64,000 bases of DNA from positions 62,001 through 126,000 of the forward strand of contig JBFLWM010000015.1 in assembly GCA_040755915.1 (NCBI GenBank), given 5' to 3'. Source of the stretch: Sulfurivermis sp040755915 (lineage in GTDB: Bacteria > Pseudomonadota > Gammaproteobacteria > Thiohalomonadales > Thiohalomonadaceae). Shown here piece by piece: positions 6,770 through 14,527 of this stretch (the stretch's first letter is position 1; every line of letters starts with the position of its first letter). Made by a program: the position numbers and the translations under genes. The notes under the pieces are model-generated. The model saw only the letters and a list, made by a program, of their open reading frames with translations. It was not told where the DNA came from and searched no databases.

Positions 6770-9309
6770 AGCAGCTTCTCGAATTCCGCTGCCGTCACCG
6801 GTGCACTGAAATGGAACCCCTGCACGAAATCGCAGCCCTGCCGTTGCAGGTAATTCAGCTGTGCCGCCGTCTCGACCCCCTCCGCCACCACACGCAGTCC
6901 CAGACTATGCGCCAGACCAATGGTGGCGGAGACGATGGCGGCATCCTCCTGGCTGCGTTCGATATCGCGGATGAAAACCCGATCGATCTTCAGCTCATCG
7001 AGCGGGAAGCGCTTGAGGTAGCTGAGCGACGAATAGCCGGTACCGAAGTCATCCATGGCGATGCCGAAACCCTGGCTGTGCAGCTGTCCCAGCATGCGGA
7101 TGGTTTCCAGCGCATCATCCATCAGCATGCTCTCGGTCAGCTCTAGGGTAACCTGCTGCGCGCTCACCCCGGCCTGCTGTGCACAGCGACCGGCGATGGC
7201 AGCGAAATCATGCTGGTGGAACTGGCGTGCGGAAATGTTCACCGACATGCGCAACGCGCCATGTCCCTGGCGCCGCCACTGCGCCAGCTGCTCGCAGGCA
7301 CTACGCAACACCCACTCACCGATGGAAATGATCAGCCCGGTTTCTTCCGCCAGGGGGATGAAGTCCGCCGGCGGGACCAGGCCGAGGTCGGGATGACGCC
7401 AGCGCAGCAGCGCCTCGGCAGCAATGACACGGGATGAGCCCGCATCCAGCAGCGGCTGGTAATACAGCTCGAATTCCTCCCGCTCCAGCGCCCTGTGCAG
7501 CGCACTCTCCAGCGCCAGATGCTCCAGCGAGCGGGCATTCATGGCCGGCGCATAGAGCTGGAAGCTGTTGCGGCCGCTGTCCTTGGCACGGTACATGGCG
7601 ATGTCCGCATTCTTCAGCAGCAGGGCCGCGTCCTCGCTGTCATCGGGATAGATGCTCATGCCAATGCTGGTAGTAACCACCAGTTCGTGGCCATCGACAT
7701 ACACCGGCTGCCGGAGGGCATCGATGAGACGGCGCGCGATGTGCATGGCATGTTCCGGTGTCTCGATGTCGCTCAGCACGGCGATGAACTCATCACCGCC
7801 CATGCGCGCCACGGTATCGTCCTCCCGCACGCTGTCACGCAGGCGTTGCGCGATGGCGATCAGCAGCTGGTCGCCGACCTCGTGGCCAAGGCTATCGTTG
7901 ATGCGCTTGAAACGGTCCAGGTCGATGAACAGCAGCGCCAGCTGGCGGTGATTGCGGTGGGCATGCGCCAGGGCGACACGCAGGCGGTCCTCCAGCAGAC
8001 GACGATTGGGCAATCCGGTCAGCGCATCGTAATAGGCGAGATGGCGGATACGCTCCTCGCTCTCCTTCAGCTCCGTGATATCACTGAACAGCGCCGCATA
8101 ATGGGTCAGCTTGCCGTCGCGATCGGAGATGGCCGCAATGGTCAGCAACTCGGGATAGGTTTCGCCGCTCTTGCGCCGGTTCCACACCTCGCCCTGCCAG
8201 TGGCCGTTCTCGCGCAACTGCCGCCACATCTCGTCATAGAACGCCTTGTCGTGCCGCCCGGAACTGAGCAGTGCAGGACTTTTGCCTACAACTTCTTCGG
8301 CGCTGTAGCCGGTCAGACGGGTGAAGGCCGGGTTGACGGAAATAATGATCGAGTTGGCATCGGTGATCATGATGCCCTCCAGCGAGCTCTCGATCACCTT
8401 TTCTGCCAAATGGAGATTGCGCTGCGAGATATTGAGCGCCTCGTCGCGCTCGCGCAGGGCATGCTGCAGCTCCTGCACATACACCAGCTCCATCCCGCTC
8501 AGGATATCGCTGAAGCTGACTATGTCCACCAGCGTGCCGTCATCACGCACCACGCCGACATGGCGCAGCTTGCTCTCCGTCAACAGGGTGCGCACCCGGT
8601 ACAGGCTGGTGTTCTGACCCACCGTCACCAGCGGCCGGCTGGCCAGGGTTCCCACGGCCTCGTTGCCGCACTGCCGCGCCACCAGACGGACCACGTCGCG
8701 CTCGGTGAGAATACCCCAGTCGCCATCAGCATAGCTCACCACCACGGCGTCAACGGCAGAGGAGCGCATCAGCGCCGCCATTTGTGCCAACGTGGCGGTT
8801 TCCGGCAACATTTGCAGGCGCCCGCGCACCACCGAGTCGACACTGCGCAGCCGCAGGTAATGCTCGATGCCCTGATTGAGCACCACATCTGTCTGTGACA
8901 CCACGCCACAACGCCGGCCGTCACCATCGACCACCAGATAGTGGCGCACATGCTCCTCGCGGAACCGCACCGCCAATGCCTGCAGTTTCATGTCCGCCGG
9001 CACGCTGCGCACCGGAGAGCTCATTACCTCACGCACCGGACACTGGAACGAACCCGGGTTGGCAAAATCCACCGCCAGCGCATCGCGCTCGGTCCAGATC
9101 CCTATGGCCACGCCCGCATCCACCACCAGGATGGAGCTGACGCGCATCTCGCTCATGCGCTGCGCGGCGTCGCACAGGGGCGTATCGGGGCTGCACTCCA
9201 GTACAAAGGATTTGACGATCTGCCCGAGGGACACATCGGAGGTCAACAGGGAGTCGATGATGGCCGCGCCCGTCGGCAAGTTGTTGGGCTCAGCGCTGGA
9301 ATCTGCCAT
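6766..9309 (-). CDS. Four-CBS / PAS / GGDEF / EAL c-di-GMP signalling protein
   Basis: This cytosolic protein of 847 residues has two CBS pairs (about 25-145 and 152-275), a short coiled-coil linker, a PAS domain (about 305-415), GGDEF (about 425-590) and EAL (about 600-845). The cyclase motif GGDEF (504-508) and the inhibitory I-site RxxD (495-498) are intact. The phosphodiesterase motif EAL (632-634), 'DDFGTGYSSL' and 'VVAEGVET' are intact as well. It could therefore make or degrade c-di-GMP, gated by adenosyl ligands on the CBS part and an unknown PAS cue. I chose ATG 9309 because AGGTGAT lies 7 bases upstream; the frame opens earlier at 9375. It converges with nadC. Confidence 0.95.
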   Translation of the reverse strand: MADSSAEPNNLPTGAAIIDSLLTSDVSLGQIVKSFVLECSPDTPLCDAAQRMSEMRVSSILVVDAGVAIGIWTERDALAVDFANPGSFQCPVREVMSSPVRSVPADMKLQALAVRFREEHVRHYLVVDGDGRRCGVVSQTDVVLNQGIEHYLRLRSVDSVVRGRLQMLPETATLAQMAALMRSSAVDAVVVSYADGDWGILTERDVVRLVARQCGNEAVGTLASRPLVTVGQNTSLYRVRTLLTESKLRHVGVVRDDGTLVDIVSFSDILSGMELVYVQELQHALRERDEALNISQRNLHLAEKVIESSLEGIMITDANSIIISVNPAFTRLTGYSAEEVVGKSPALLSSGRHDKAFYDEMWRQLRENGHWQGEVWNRRKSGETYPELLTIAAISDRDGKLTHYAALFSDITELKESEERIRHLAYYDALTGLPNRRLLEDRLRVALAHAHRNHRQLALLFIDLDRFKRINDSLGHEVGDQLLIAIAQRLRDSVREDDTVARMGGDEFIAVLSDIETPEHAMHIARRLIDALRQPVYVDGHELVVTTSIGMSIYPDDSEDAALLLKNADIAMYRAKDSGRNSFQLYAPAMNARSLEHLALESALHRALEREEFELYYQPLLDAGSSRVIAAEALLRWRHPDLGLVPPADFIPLAEETGLIISIGEWVLRSACEQLAQWRRQGHGALRMSVNISARQFHQHDFAAIAGRCAQQAGVSAQQVTLELTESMLMDDALETIRMLGQLHSQGFGIAMDDFGTGYSSLSYLKRFPLDELKIDRVFIRDIERSQEDAAIVSATIGLAHSLGLRVVAEGVETAAQLNYLQRQGCDFVQGFHFSAPVTAAEFEKLL

Positions 9310-9463
9310 ATGAAGCATCACCTTATTACCGGGCACCAGCCCGCTGTCCGGCAGGGCTATGCGCGGAAGTAACAAGGATCATCCCTGAACCAGCCCCGCC
9401 CACATGCCTGCAGCGGGAGGGCAGAAGAGTAACACGGTAGAGGCGGCTCGGGAGGATGGGAAA
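9310..9463. other. Host intergenic DNA upstream of the c-di-GMP gene
   Basis: No credible gene is seen here. The stretch must carry the promoter of the minus-strand c-di-GMP gene, but I cannot pick out a convincing -35/-10 pair. It ends at the left junction of the integrative element. Confidence 0.5.
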
Positions 9464-9508
9464 TGGTGCCGTTGAAGGGAATCGAACCCCCGACCTACTG
9501 ATTACGAA
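9464..9508. repeat. attL: copy of the tRNA-Thr 3' half
   Basis: This 45-bp segment is identical to 12158-12202. It spans the tRNA 3' end (encoded CCA) through the T-arm and variable loop to the anticodon loop, where identity stops. This is a displaced tRNA fragment, not a gene: the D-arm and acceptor 5' strand are missing. Confidence 0.93.
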
Positions 9509-9528
9509 GCCTCATGCAACCTCGCCAA

Positions 9529-9605
9529 TGCTCCACTTTGCTCCACAAAACATGTGGTTAGCAAAGGGAGCAACCACAGTACTCCACATTAATTGGGTGC
9601 TGTGG
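9529..9605. promoter_or_regulatory. Candidate integrase arm sites / element leader
   Basis: Just inside attL, TGCTCCAC occurs at 9529-9536 (as ATGCTCCAC) and 9539-9546, ten bases apart, with ACTCCAC at 9581-9587 and an inverted CCACAG/CTGTGG pair at 9574-9579 and 9600-9605. About one helical turn between repeats suits arm-type integrase or excisionase binding. This is inference from spacing and place; no site of this exact sequence is known to me. Confidence 0.4.
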
Positions 9606-9638
9606 TCGACCTTTCGTTGACAACAGGAGACTTATTGC

Positions 9639-9857
9639 ATGAGTAGCGACAAAACCAAGGCGCCAATTGTGCGCCTAGAAATCGTCCTTCATTCCGACAA
9701 CCTGCATGACGCCATGCTAGGTATTCGAGTCTTGCGGAAGATGATGCGTTCTGGACAGCTTCCCGCTTGGCTGGTGGCTCAGGGGCTTCAATCGCTCCAC
9801 CAGAGACGCCGGAACGCCTTAGCGCAGGCAGTCAGAGAGGCCATCTACTTCAACTAA
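9639..9857 (+). CDS. Small basic protein of unknown function (element gene)
   Basis: This 72-residue protein is not recognised. It is rich in Arg, Leu and Ala and looks mostly helical, with a hydrophobic first third ('IVRLEIVLHSDNLHDAM') and a basic tail ('SLHQRRRNALAQAVREA'). There is no signal peptide, membrane span or cysteine. AGGAG (about 9625) sits nine bases before the ATG, supporting translation. Position just inside attL and before rep fits an excisionase, a Rep regulator or an ssDNA-binding protein, but nothing in the sequence decides between these. Confidence 0.65.
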   Translation: MSSDKTKAPIVRLEIVLHSDNLHDAMLGIRVLRKMMRSGQLPAWLVAQGLQSLHQRRRNALAQAVREAIYFN

Positions 9858-10019
9858 AAGACGGCAACCGGGAGGCCCCACCAGGGCACCCCGGCCGCCT
9901 TATTTCCGCCACACACGCCACTACAACATGCCAGCGGCAAACCCAGACCCCAAAAAAAACGGGCGGGATACGTTACTAAGACAGGCGGAAGTATAGGCAG
10001 AAAGCCGGCCTAGGTGAAG
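9858..10019. other. Element intergenic region before rep
   Basis: I see no gene in these 162 bases. The stretch is GC-rich at the start, with a run of eight A at about 9952-9959 before GGGCGGGATACG. It leads directly into the palindrome over the rep ribosome-binding site and could hold the rep promoter or part of a replication origin. Confidence 0.4.
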
Positions 10020-10047
10020 GCCTCCCCAGCCTTAAGGCTTGGGAGGC
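10020..10047 (+). promoter_or_regulatory. 28-bp palindrome covering the rep ribosome-binding site
   Basis: Bases 10020-10033 and 10034-10047 are inverted copies with one mismatch (GCCTCCCCAGCCTT / AAGGCTTGGGAGGC). The right arm contains the GGGAGG that would serve the rep start at 10051. In RNA the site would be hidden in a stem. In DNA it is a candidate Rep-binding or nicking hairpin (double-strand origin) or an autoregulatory operator. Confidence 0.75.
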
Positions 10048-10050
10048 AAT

Positions 10051-11004
10051 ATGCACGAGCACGAAACAGGGCACCCGGTGCCCGGTTCGGGTGTGCGCAT
10101 GGGCAATTTAGCGCCGTCGGCTTCCGGCCGCGCCGTGCCGACGCCGGGCGGAGGGGACCACTTTGGGGAGGCACCGCACGAGCGGCGGCACGGCGCGGCT
10201 GGGCTTGTCCAGAGGCGCATATCTGCACACGCGCACCCGAAGCGGGCATATGAGGTGCATTTCGGCGCACGGGATGTCGTGGTCAAGCGGCGGGCACTCA
10301 ACACCCAGTCAGCTAGGCAAGGCGGTGGCCTTCGCGGGAATATTACCCAATTCAGCAAGGCGTCAGCGCGACGGCTTAAGCTCACGGCTCGCAATCTCAC
10401 TGGGTTGCGAGTCATGCTGACACTGACCTATCCGGGCAAATTTCCCGATGACGGCAAGATAGTGAAAGACCATTGGCGGCGCATGAGGCAATGGCTAGCC
10501 CGGCAAGGGTGTGATGTCGGCCTGTGGTTCCTCGAATTTCAGCGACGGGGAGCCCCGCACTTTCACGCCTTCATGCGCAACCCTGTACCGGCCACCAAGG
10601 TGGCGATGGCATGGTTCAAGATTGTTGGCAGCGGGAACGTTGCCCACCTCAAGGCGGGCACACGTGTGGAGTGGTTACGTAAGCCGGACGCTGCCGGGGC
10701 CTATGCATCAAAGTACGCCAGCAAGATACATCAAAAGGAAGTCCCCCAAGAGTTTGGCAATGTCGGGCGGTTCTGGGGCACGTGGGGGCGTCCCGAGATA
10801 TGGAACGTGTACTGGTTGGCGTGGGAGACCGGGAAAGCGTTTGTACGTTCTGTTCGGCGGGCATACGAACATCAGCGCAAAACGTGGACACATGCCAAAC
10901 GCTGGAAAGATTCGGGAATATGGGGATTTACTGCCTACGAAACAGGCGCGGCAGCTTGGCAACTTCTCCGATGGTTCGACAGCGAGACGGCTTTACCGCC
11001 ATGA
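10051..11004 (+). CDS. HUH-family rolling-circle replication initiator (Rep)
   Basis: This 317-residue protein has the three Rep motifs in order: motif I 'LTLTYP' (123-128), motif II with the metal-binding HFH of 'APHFHAF' (170-172), and motif III with two tyrosines three residues apart, Y218 and Y222, in 'AYASKYASK'. This resembles the ORF2/G2P-type Rep of filamentous phages and related elements. It would nick one strand of the element and stay bound to the 5' end. The first 110 residues are basic and low in structure. I chose ATG 10051 (GGGAGG four bases upstream); a TTG at 10039 is in frame. No helicase domain is present. Confidence 0.85.
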   Translation: MHEHETGHPVPGSGVRMGNLAPSASGRAVPTPGGGDHFGEAPHERRHGAAGLVQRRISAHAHPKRAYEVHFGARDVVVKRRALNTQSARQGGGLRGNITQFSKASARRLKLTARNLTGLRVMLTLTYPGKFPDDGKIVKDHWRRMRQWLARQGCDVGLWFLEFQRRGAPHFHAFMRNPVPATKVAMAWFKIVGSGNVAHLKAGTRVEWLRKPDAAGAYASKYASKIHQKEVPQEFGNVGRFWGTWGRPEIWNVYWLAWETGKAFVRSVRRAYEHQRKTWTHAKRWKDSGIWGFTAYETGAAAWQLLRWFDSETALPP

Positions 11005-11021
11005 CATGCCGCCACCCTATC

Positions 11022-11085
11022 CCGCACACTTATCCACGGGCTGGAGTCGCTCAGTCGAACTCAAAGCCGGTGGGTAAGTGTGCGG
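11022..11085 (+). promoter_or_regulatory. Long hairpin between rep and int
   Basis: A 19-base arm at 11022-11040 and its inverted copy at 11067-11085 match at 17 of 19 positions, and one of the two mismatches is a G-U wobble in RNA. The loop is 26 bases. There is no T-run after it, so it is not a standard terminator. Candidates are a single-strand origin, a phage-type packaging signal, or a control element for the integrase, which starts 25 bases later. Confidence 0.75.
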
Positions 11086-11110
11086 CCCCTGAGCCAAGAA
11101 AGGAGCATTA

Positions 11111-12118
11111 ATGACCATCAAGAGAACTGACAAAGGTTGGTTGGTCGATATTCAACCGGGCGGGCGTGGAGCTAGGCGGTTTCGTAAAACGCTCAAGACA
11201 AAGGCGGATGCTCTACGCTGGGAAGCGCATGTTCGCGCCAACGTAACGCAGGCACCGGAATGGGCACCAAAGAGGCGCGACACTCGCCGCCTACTGGAGC
11301 TGGTAGATACATGGCATGAGCTGCATGGCCAGCATTTACGCTCGGATGCCTATGCCATGCTAAAACGACTTGCCAAGGCCCTGGGCAATCCAGTGGTTGA
11401 CCGCATTACAACCCAGCTTTTTGCCAATTACCGCACAGCTCGTCTCAACGACGGCGTGACAGCTAATACCGTGAATCGTGAACATGCCTACTTGCGAGCA
11501 ATGTTCAACGAGTTGGCGCGTCTTGGGCACTGGAAAGAAAAAAACCCGTTGCAGGCCTTACGACAATTAAGCGTCAGTGAGACGGAGTTGACCTATCTCA
11601 CTGTACAGCAAATCAAGGCACTATTGGTCGCCCTGAAAGAATCGCGCAACCCTGACGCCTATTTGGTGACAAGGCTTTGTCTTGCGACTGGTGCGAGATG
11701 GGGTGAGGCACAGAATTTGCGGGCCGAGCATGTACGACTAGACCCACCTGCAGTGCAATACGTAGGCACCAAGACAGACCGCAATCGCGTCTTACCTATC
11801 ATGCGTGAACTGGCGGAAGAGATAACGCAGGGCCGCATGCGCGGAAGGTTGTTCAGTCCCTGTAGAGACGCATTTAAGAGGGCTGTTGAGCGTGCTGGAA
11901 TTGAATTGCCAGACGGCCAACTGACCCACGTTCTCCGGCACACGTTTGCCAGTCACTTTATGCAGGGCGGGGGCAATATCTTGGCCCTGCAAAGGGCGCT
12001 AGGGCATCAAGACTTGAAGATGACCATGCGTTACTCGCACCTATCCCCCGACCACCTCCAAGACGTGGTACGCCTGAACCCGCTCACCAAGGTTGACAGC
12101 GAGTTGTCACTGGCTTAG
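11111..12118 (+). CDS. int: Tyrosine integrase of the P2/Pf1 prophage type
   Basis: This 335-residue tyrosine recombinase contains an N-terminal arm-binding part ('RRFRKTLKTKADALRWEAH'), a core-binding domain, and the catalytic set: R196 in 'ATGARWGEA', K221, H273/R276 in 'THVLRHTFASHF', H299 in 'LGH' and the nucleophile Y308 in 'MRYSHL'. The wording is close to the integrases of phage P2 and Pf filamentous prophages. AAGGAG lies five bases before the ATG. It ends 39 bases from the intact tRNA-Thr, the usual integrase position. It should catalyse integration into, and with a helper excision from, this tRNA. Confidence 0.95.
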   Translation: MTIKRTDKGWLVDIQPGGRGARRFRKTLKTKADALRWEAHVRANVTQAPEWAPKRRDTRRLLELVDTWHELHGQHLRSDAYAMLKRLAKALGNPVVDRITTQLFANYRTARLNDGVTANTVNREHAYLRAMFNELARLGHWKEKNPLQALRQLSVSETELTYLTVQQIKALLVALKESRNPDAYLVTRLCLATGARWGEAQNLRAEHVRLDPPAVQYVGTKTDRNRVLPIMRELAEEITQGRMRGRLFSPCRDAFKRAVERAGIELPDGQLTHVLRHTFASHFMQGGGNILALQRALGHQDLKMTMRYSHLSPDHLQDVVRLNPLTKVDSELSLA

Positions 12119-12157
12119 CTTCTGGGGTGGCGAGACGGCATAAGTAGCTGATTGAAT

Positions 12158-12233
<76 letters not shown>

Positions 12234-12261
12234 GATATCGGTCTGACGCACGAAGGGCGCA

Positions 12262-12289
12262 AGTATACTGAAAACACCGACGCTGGCAA
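12262..12289 (-). promoter_or_regulatory. Promoter of tRNA-Thr
   Basis: On the minus strand there is TTGCCA, 16 bases, then TATACT, followed by a GC-rich discriminator (TGCGCCC), as is common for stable-RNA promoters. It ends about 28 bases before the tRNA 5' end. Confidence 0.75.
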
Positions 12290-12331
12290 AGGAACCCGGC
12301 GGCAGCGCCGTATCAGCTCAGGCGAGGAAGA

Positions 12332-12763
12332 TCAGTCGGCGGAACGGACGCGGATGATGACATCGATCCCGGCGGCCACGGTGCCCTCGGGCAGTGGCGG
12401 CAGCTGCTCCATCGTCAGGATAGGCAGCGGCACGTCCGTCAATTCGCCGGTATCGATGTTGAAGAAGTGGTGGTGCTGCAAGGTGGTGGAGTCGTAGAAC
12501 ACCTTGCTGGGATCGACGATGACTTCCCGCACCAGCCCCTTGCGGGCGAACAGGTTAAGGGTGTTGTACACCGTCGCCTTGGAGACATGATGCTTTTCAC
12601 TGTTGACCTGGGCCAGCAGCTGATCGGCAGACAGGTGCTGCGGCCGGGCAAACAGCATCTGCCCGATCTCCACCCGCTGCTGCGTCGGGGTCACGCCATG
12701 CCGGTGCAGCAGGTCGATAACCTCACGACGATCAAGGCATTGTTTGTCCGTGGTTTTTTCCAT
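12332..12763 (-). CDS. Fur-family repressor, Irr-like
   Basis: This 143-residue Fur-fold regulator has the winged-helix part (about 10-85, 'TPTQQRVEIGQML', 'SKATVYNTLNLFARKGLV') and the dimerisation part with 'LQHHHFFNIDTGEL' (HHH at 97-99). That histidine run next to DTGEL is characteristic of Irr-type (iron/heme responsive) members, and the CxxC zinc pairs of classical Fur are absent. It would repress iron- or heme-linked genes. Its promoter lies so close that the transcript may be leaderless. The thiO gene upstream on the same strand is probably a separate unit. Confidence 0.88.
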   Translation of the reverse strand: MEKTTDKQCLDRREVIDLLHRHGVTPTQQRVEIGQMLFARPQHLSADQLLAQVNSEKHHVSKATVYNTLNLFARKGLVREVIVDPSKVFYDSTTLQHHHFFNIDTGELTDVPLPILTMEQLPPLPEGTVAAGIDVIIRVRSAD

Positions 12764-12770
12764 GTTTCCG

Positions 12771-12799
12771 AGTATAGCGATGGGTTAAGACCAAGTCTA
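12771..12799 (-). promoter_or_regulatory. Promoter of the Fur/Irr-like gene
   Basis: TAGACT, 17 bases, TATACT on the minus strand. Only seven bases separate the -10 box from the ATG, which would place the transcription start at or next to the start codon. Confidence 0.6.
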
Positions 12800-12855
12800 G
12801 ATGACAAATCAGTGCCACCATCATAAAAACCCTACCGTTGGCGTGCCATATCTCA

Positions 12856-13980
12856 TTATTGGTAGCGCCGCACCCCATAGGGCGCAGGATCCAGTATCGG
12901 TACCCGCCCCAACACCAAATCTGCCAGCAAGCGGGCCGAGGCCGGCGCCATGACGACGCCGTTGCGGAAATGGCCGCTGTTGAGATACAACCCGGCGACC
13001 TCGGGATGTTCACCTATATAAGGTGTGCCGTCCGGTGACCCCGGGCGCAACCCGGCCCAGTGTTGCTCCAGCGCACAACCTGCCAGCGCCGGTACCAGGC
13101 CGACTGCCGCGGCCAACAACTCCTCCCGCGCCGCCGCAGTGGTCGTGCTGTCGAAACCCACCTCCTCCATGGTGCTGCCCACCAGCACCCGGCCATCCCG
13201 TCGCGGGATGACGTAGTGCCGCGGCCCCAGAATGATGCGCGACACCAGCCCGGGCGGCCCCCGGAACAGCAGCATCTGCCCCCGCACCGGACGAATCTCC
13301 GGCCGGACAGCCAGCTCCGCCAGCAGGCGCCCACTCCATGCCCCCGCCGCCACCACCACGACATCCGCCCCTATTTCGCCCCGCTTCGTCCGCACCCCGG
13401 ACACATGACCGCCCCCCACCTGCAGCCCGGTGACCTCGCAATCCTCCTCGATGCGCCCCCCTTGCCGCACCAGGGCCTGTCGTGCTGCCTGCACCAGCCG
13501 CGGGTTGCGTACCTGTGCCACGTCGGCCATCCACAACGCCGCCGTACTACCCTCCGCCAACGCCGGCTCACACTGCCGCAGCCCGGGCCCGTCCAGGATC
13601 TCCAGCCGACAGCCAAACCGCTCCGCCCATGCACTTGCCGTAACCTGATCGGAGGTGTCCAGCATCAGCATCCCATTCTGTGTCCACTCCGGGTCGACCC
13701 CGCCTTCATCGCGCAGCCTCGCTGCCAGTTCGGCATAGACGCCCTGGCTCCAGCGCGCCAGCCCGGTCACGCCGTCCGGATAACGCCAGGGATACAAGGG
13801 GGACAGAATGCCGCCGCCAGCCCAGGAGGAGGCCCGGCCAACCGTCGCCATCTCGAGCAGACGAACCCGGCAACCGCTGCGCGCCAATTCCAGCGCCGAC
13901 AACAGGCCGACGATGCCGCCCCCCACCACCAGCACATCCCTACCCGTCTGTAACATCCGCCCCGCCAATCTCTGCTCCAT
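12856..13980 (-). CDS. thiO: Glycine oxidase ThiO (FAD-dependent)
   Basis: The 374-residue product is a DAAO-type flavoenzyme. The N-terminal Rossmann motif is 'DVLVVGGGIVGLLSALELA'; 'GRASSWAGGGILSPLYPW' follows, and the C-terminal 'HWAGLRPGSPDGTPYIGE' and 'NSGHFRNGVVMAPAS' complete the FAD and substrate sites. ThiO oxidises glycine to iminoglycine for the thiazole half of thiamine. No other thiamine gene is nearby. Two starts are possible (13980 with AGGATAA, or 13956). It is divergent from the pilin operon. Confidence 0.93.
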   Translation of the reverse strand: MEQRLAGRMLQTGRDVLVVGGGIVGLLSALELARSGCRVRLLEMATVGRASSWAGGGILSPLYPWRYPDGVTGLARWSQGVYAELAARLRDEGGVDPEWTQNGMLMLDTSDQVTASAWAERFGCRLEILDGPGLRQCEPALAEGSTAALWMADVAQVRNPRLVQAARQALVRQGGRIEEDCEVTGLQVGGGHVSGVRTKRGEIGADVVVVAAGAWSGRLLAELAVRPEIRPVRGQMLLFRGPPGLVSRIILGPRHYVIPRRDGRVLVGSTMEEVGFDSTTTAAAREELLAAAVGLVPALAGCALEQHWAGLRPGSPDGTPYIGEHPEVAGLYLNSGHFRNGVVMAPASARLLADLVLGRVPILDPAPYGVRRYQ

Positions 13981-14052
13981 TTATCCTGGGAAATGCGCCG
14001 CCCATCGGCAACAATGTGACGCGCAGGCTAACCGATACTATAAGGTCATGTC

Positions 14053-14514
14053 ATGAACAGACAGAACGGATTTACCATCGTTGAGTTGATGATCACCCTG
14101 GTCATTGTCGGGGTGCTCGCCGCCTTTGCCGCCCCCGCGTTCAACAACGTGATACGCGATAACCGGCTGACCACCAGCGCCAATGAAGTCTCGCTGGCGC
14201 TGAATCTGGCGCGCAGCGAGGCCATCAAGCGCGCTGTGCAAATCGACGTCGCTGCCACCGGTGGCGACTGGGCGGATGGTATCACCGTGGAAATCAATGG
14301 CGGCGATACCCTGCGCGTGTTCCCCCCCTTCACCGGCGGTATGACTCTCAGCGAGACCGGGGGCCTTACCACCGTGAGCTATCTGGGAACCGGGCGCGCC
14401 AGCGCCGCCGCCGCCTTCGAGATATGCGACAGTGAACGCACCGGCGAAACGGGAAGAACGATATCCGTTTCCAATACCGGCCGTATCAGCATCGCCGCCA
14501 CCGTCTGCGACTGA
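14053..14514 (+). CDS. fimT: Minor pseudopilin FimT/GspH family
   Basis: This 153-residue prepilin has the class III leader and cleavage site 'RQNG|FTIVELMITLVIVGVLAAFAAPAF', with Phe+1 and Glu+5, and a GspH/FimT-type globular domain ending in Cys. It would be processed by PilD and help start type IV pilus assembly at the inner membrane. It is the first gene of the pilin operon. AAGG lies about 7-8 bases before the ATG, and a TATAAG/TACTAT -10-like string stands just upstream. Confidence 0.92.
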   Translation: MNRQNGFTIVELMITLVIVGVLAAFAAPAFNNVIRDNRLTTSANEVSLALNLARSEAIKRAVQIDVAATGGDWADGITVEINGGDTLRVFPPFTGGMTLSETGGLTTVSYLGTGRASAAAAFEICDSERTGETGRTISVSNTGRISIAATVCD

Positions 14515-14527
14515 TGGAATGCAACTC

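Noticed and set aside
9464..9508. A second tRNA gene at the left end of the element
   Set aside because: Only the 3' half is present; the D-arm and 5' acceptor strand are missing, so it is an attachment-site duplicate.
10014..10420. Extra small genes overlapping rep in other frames
   Set aside because: They overlap the Rep coding frame, lack ribosome-binding sites and resemble no family.
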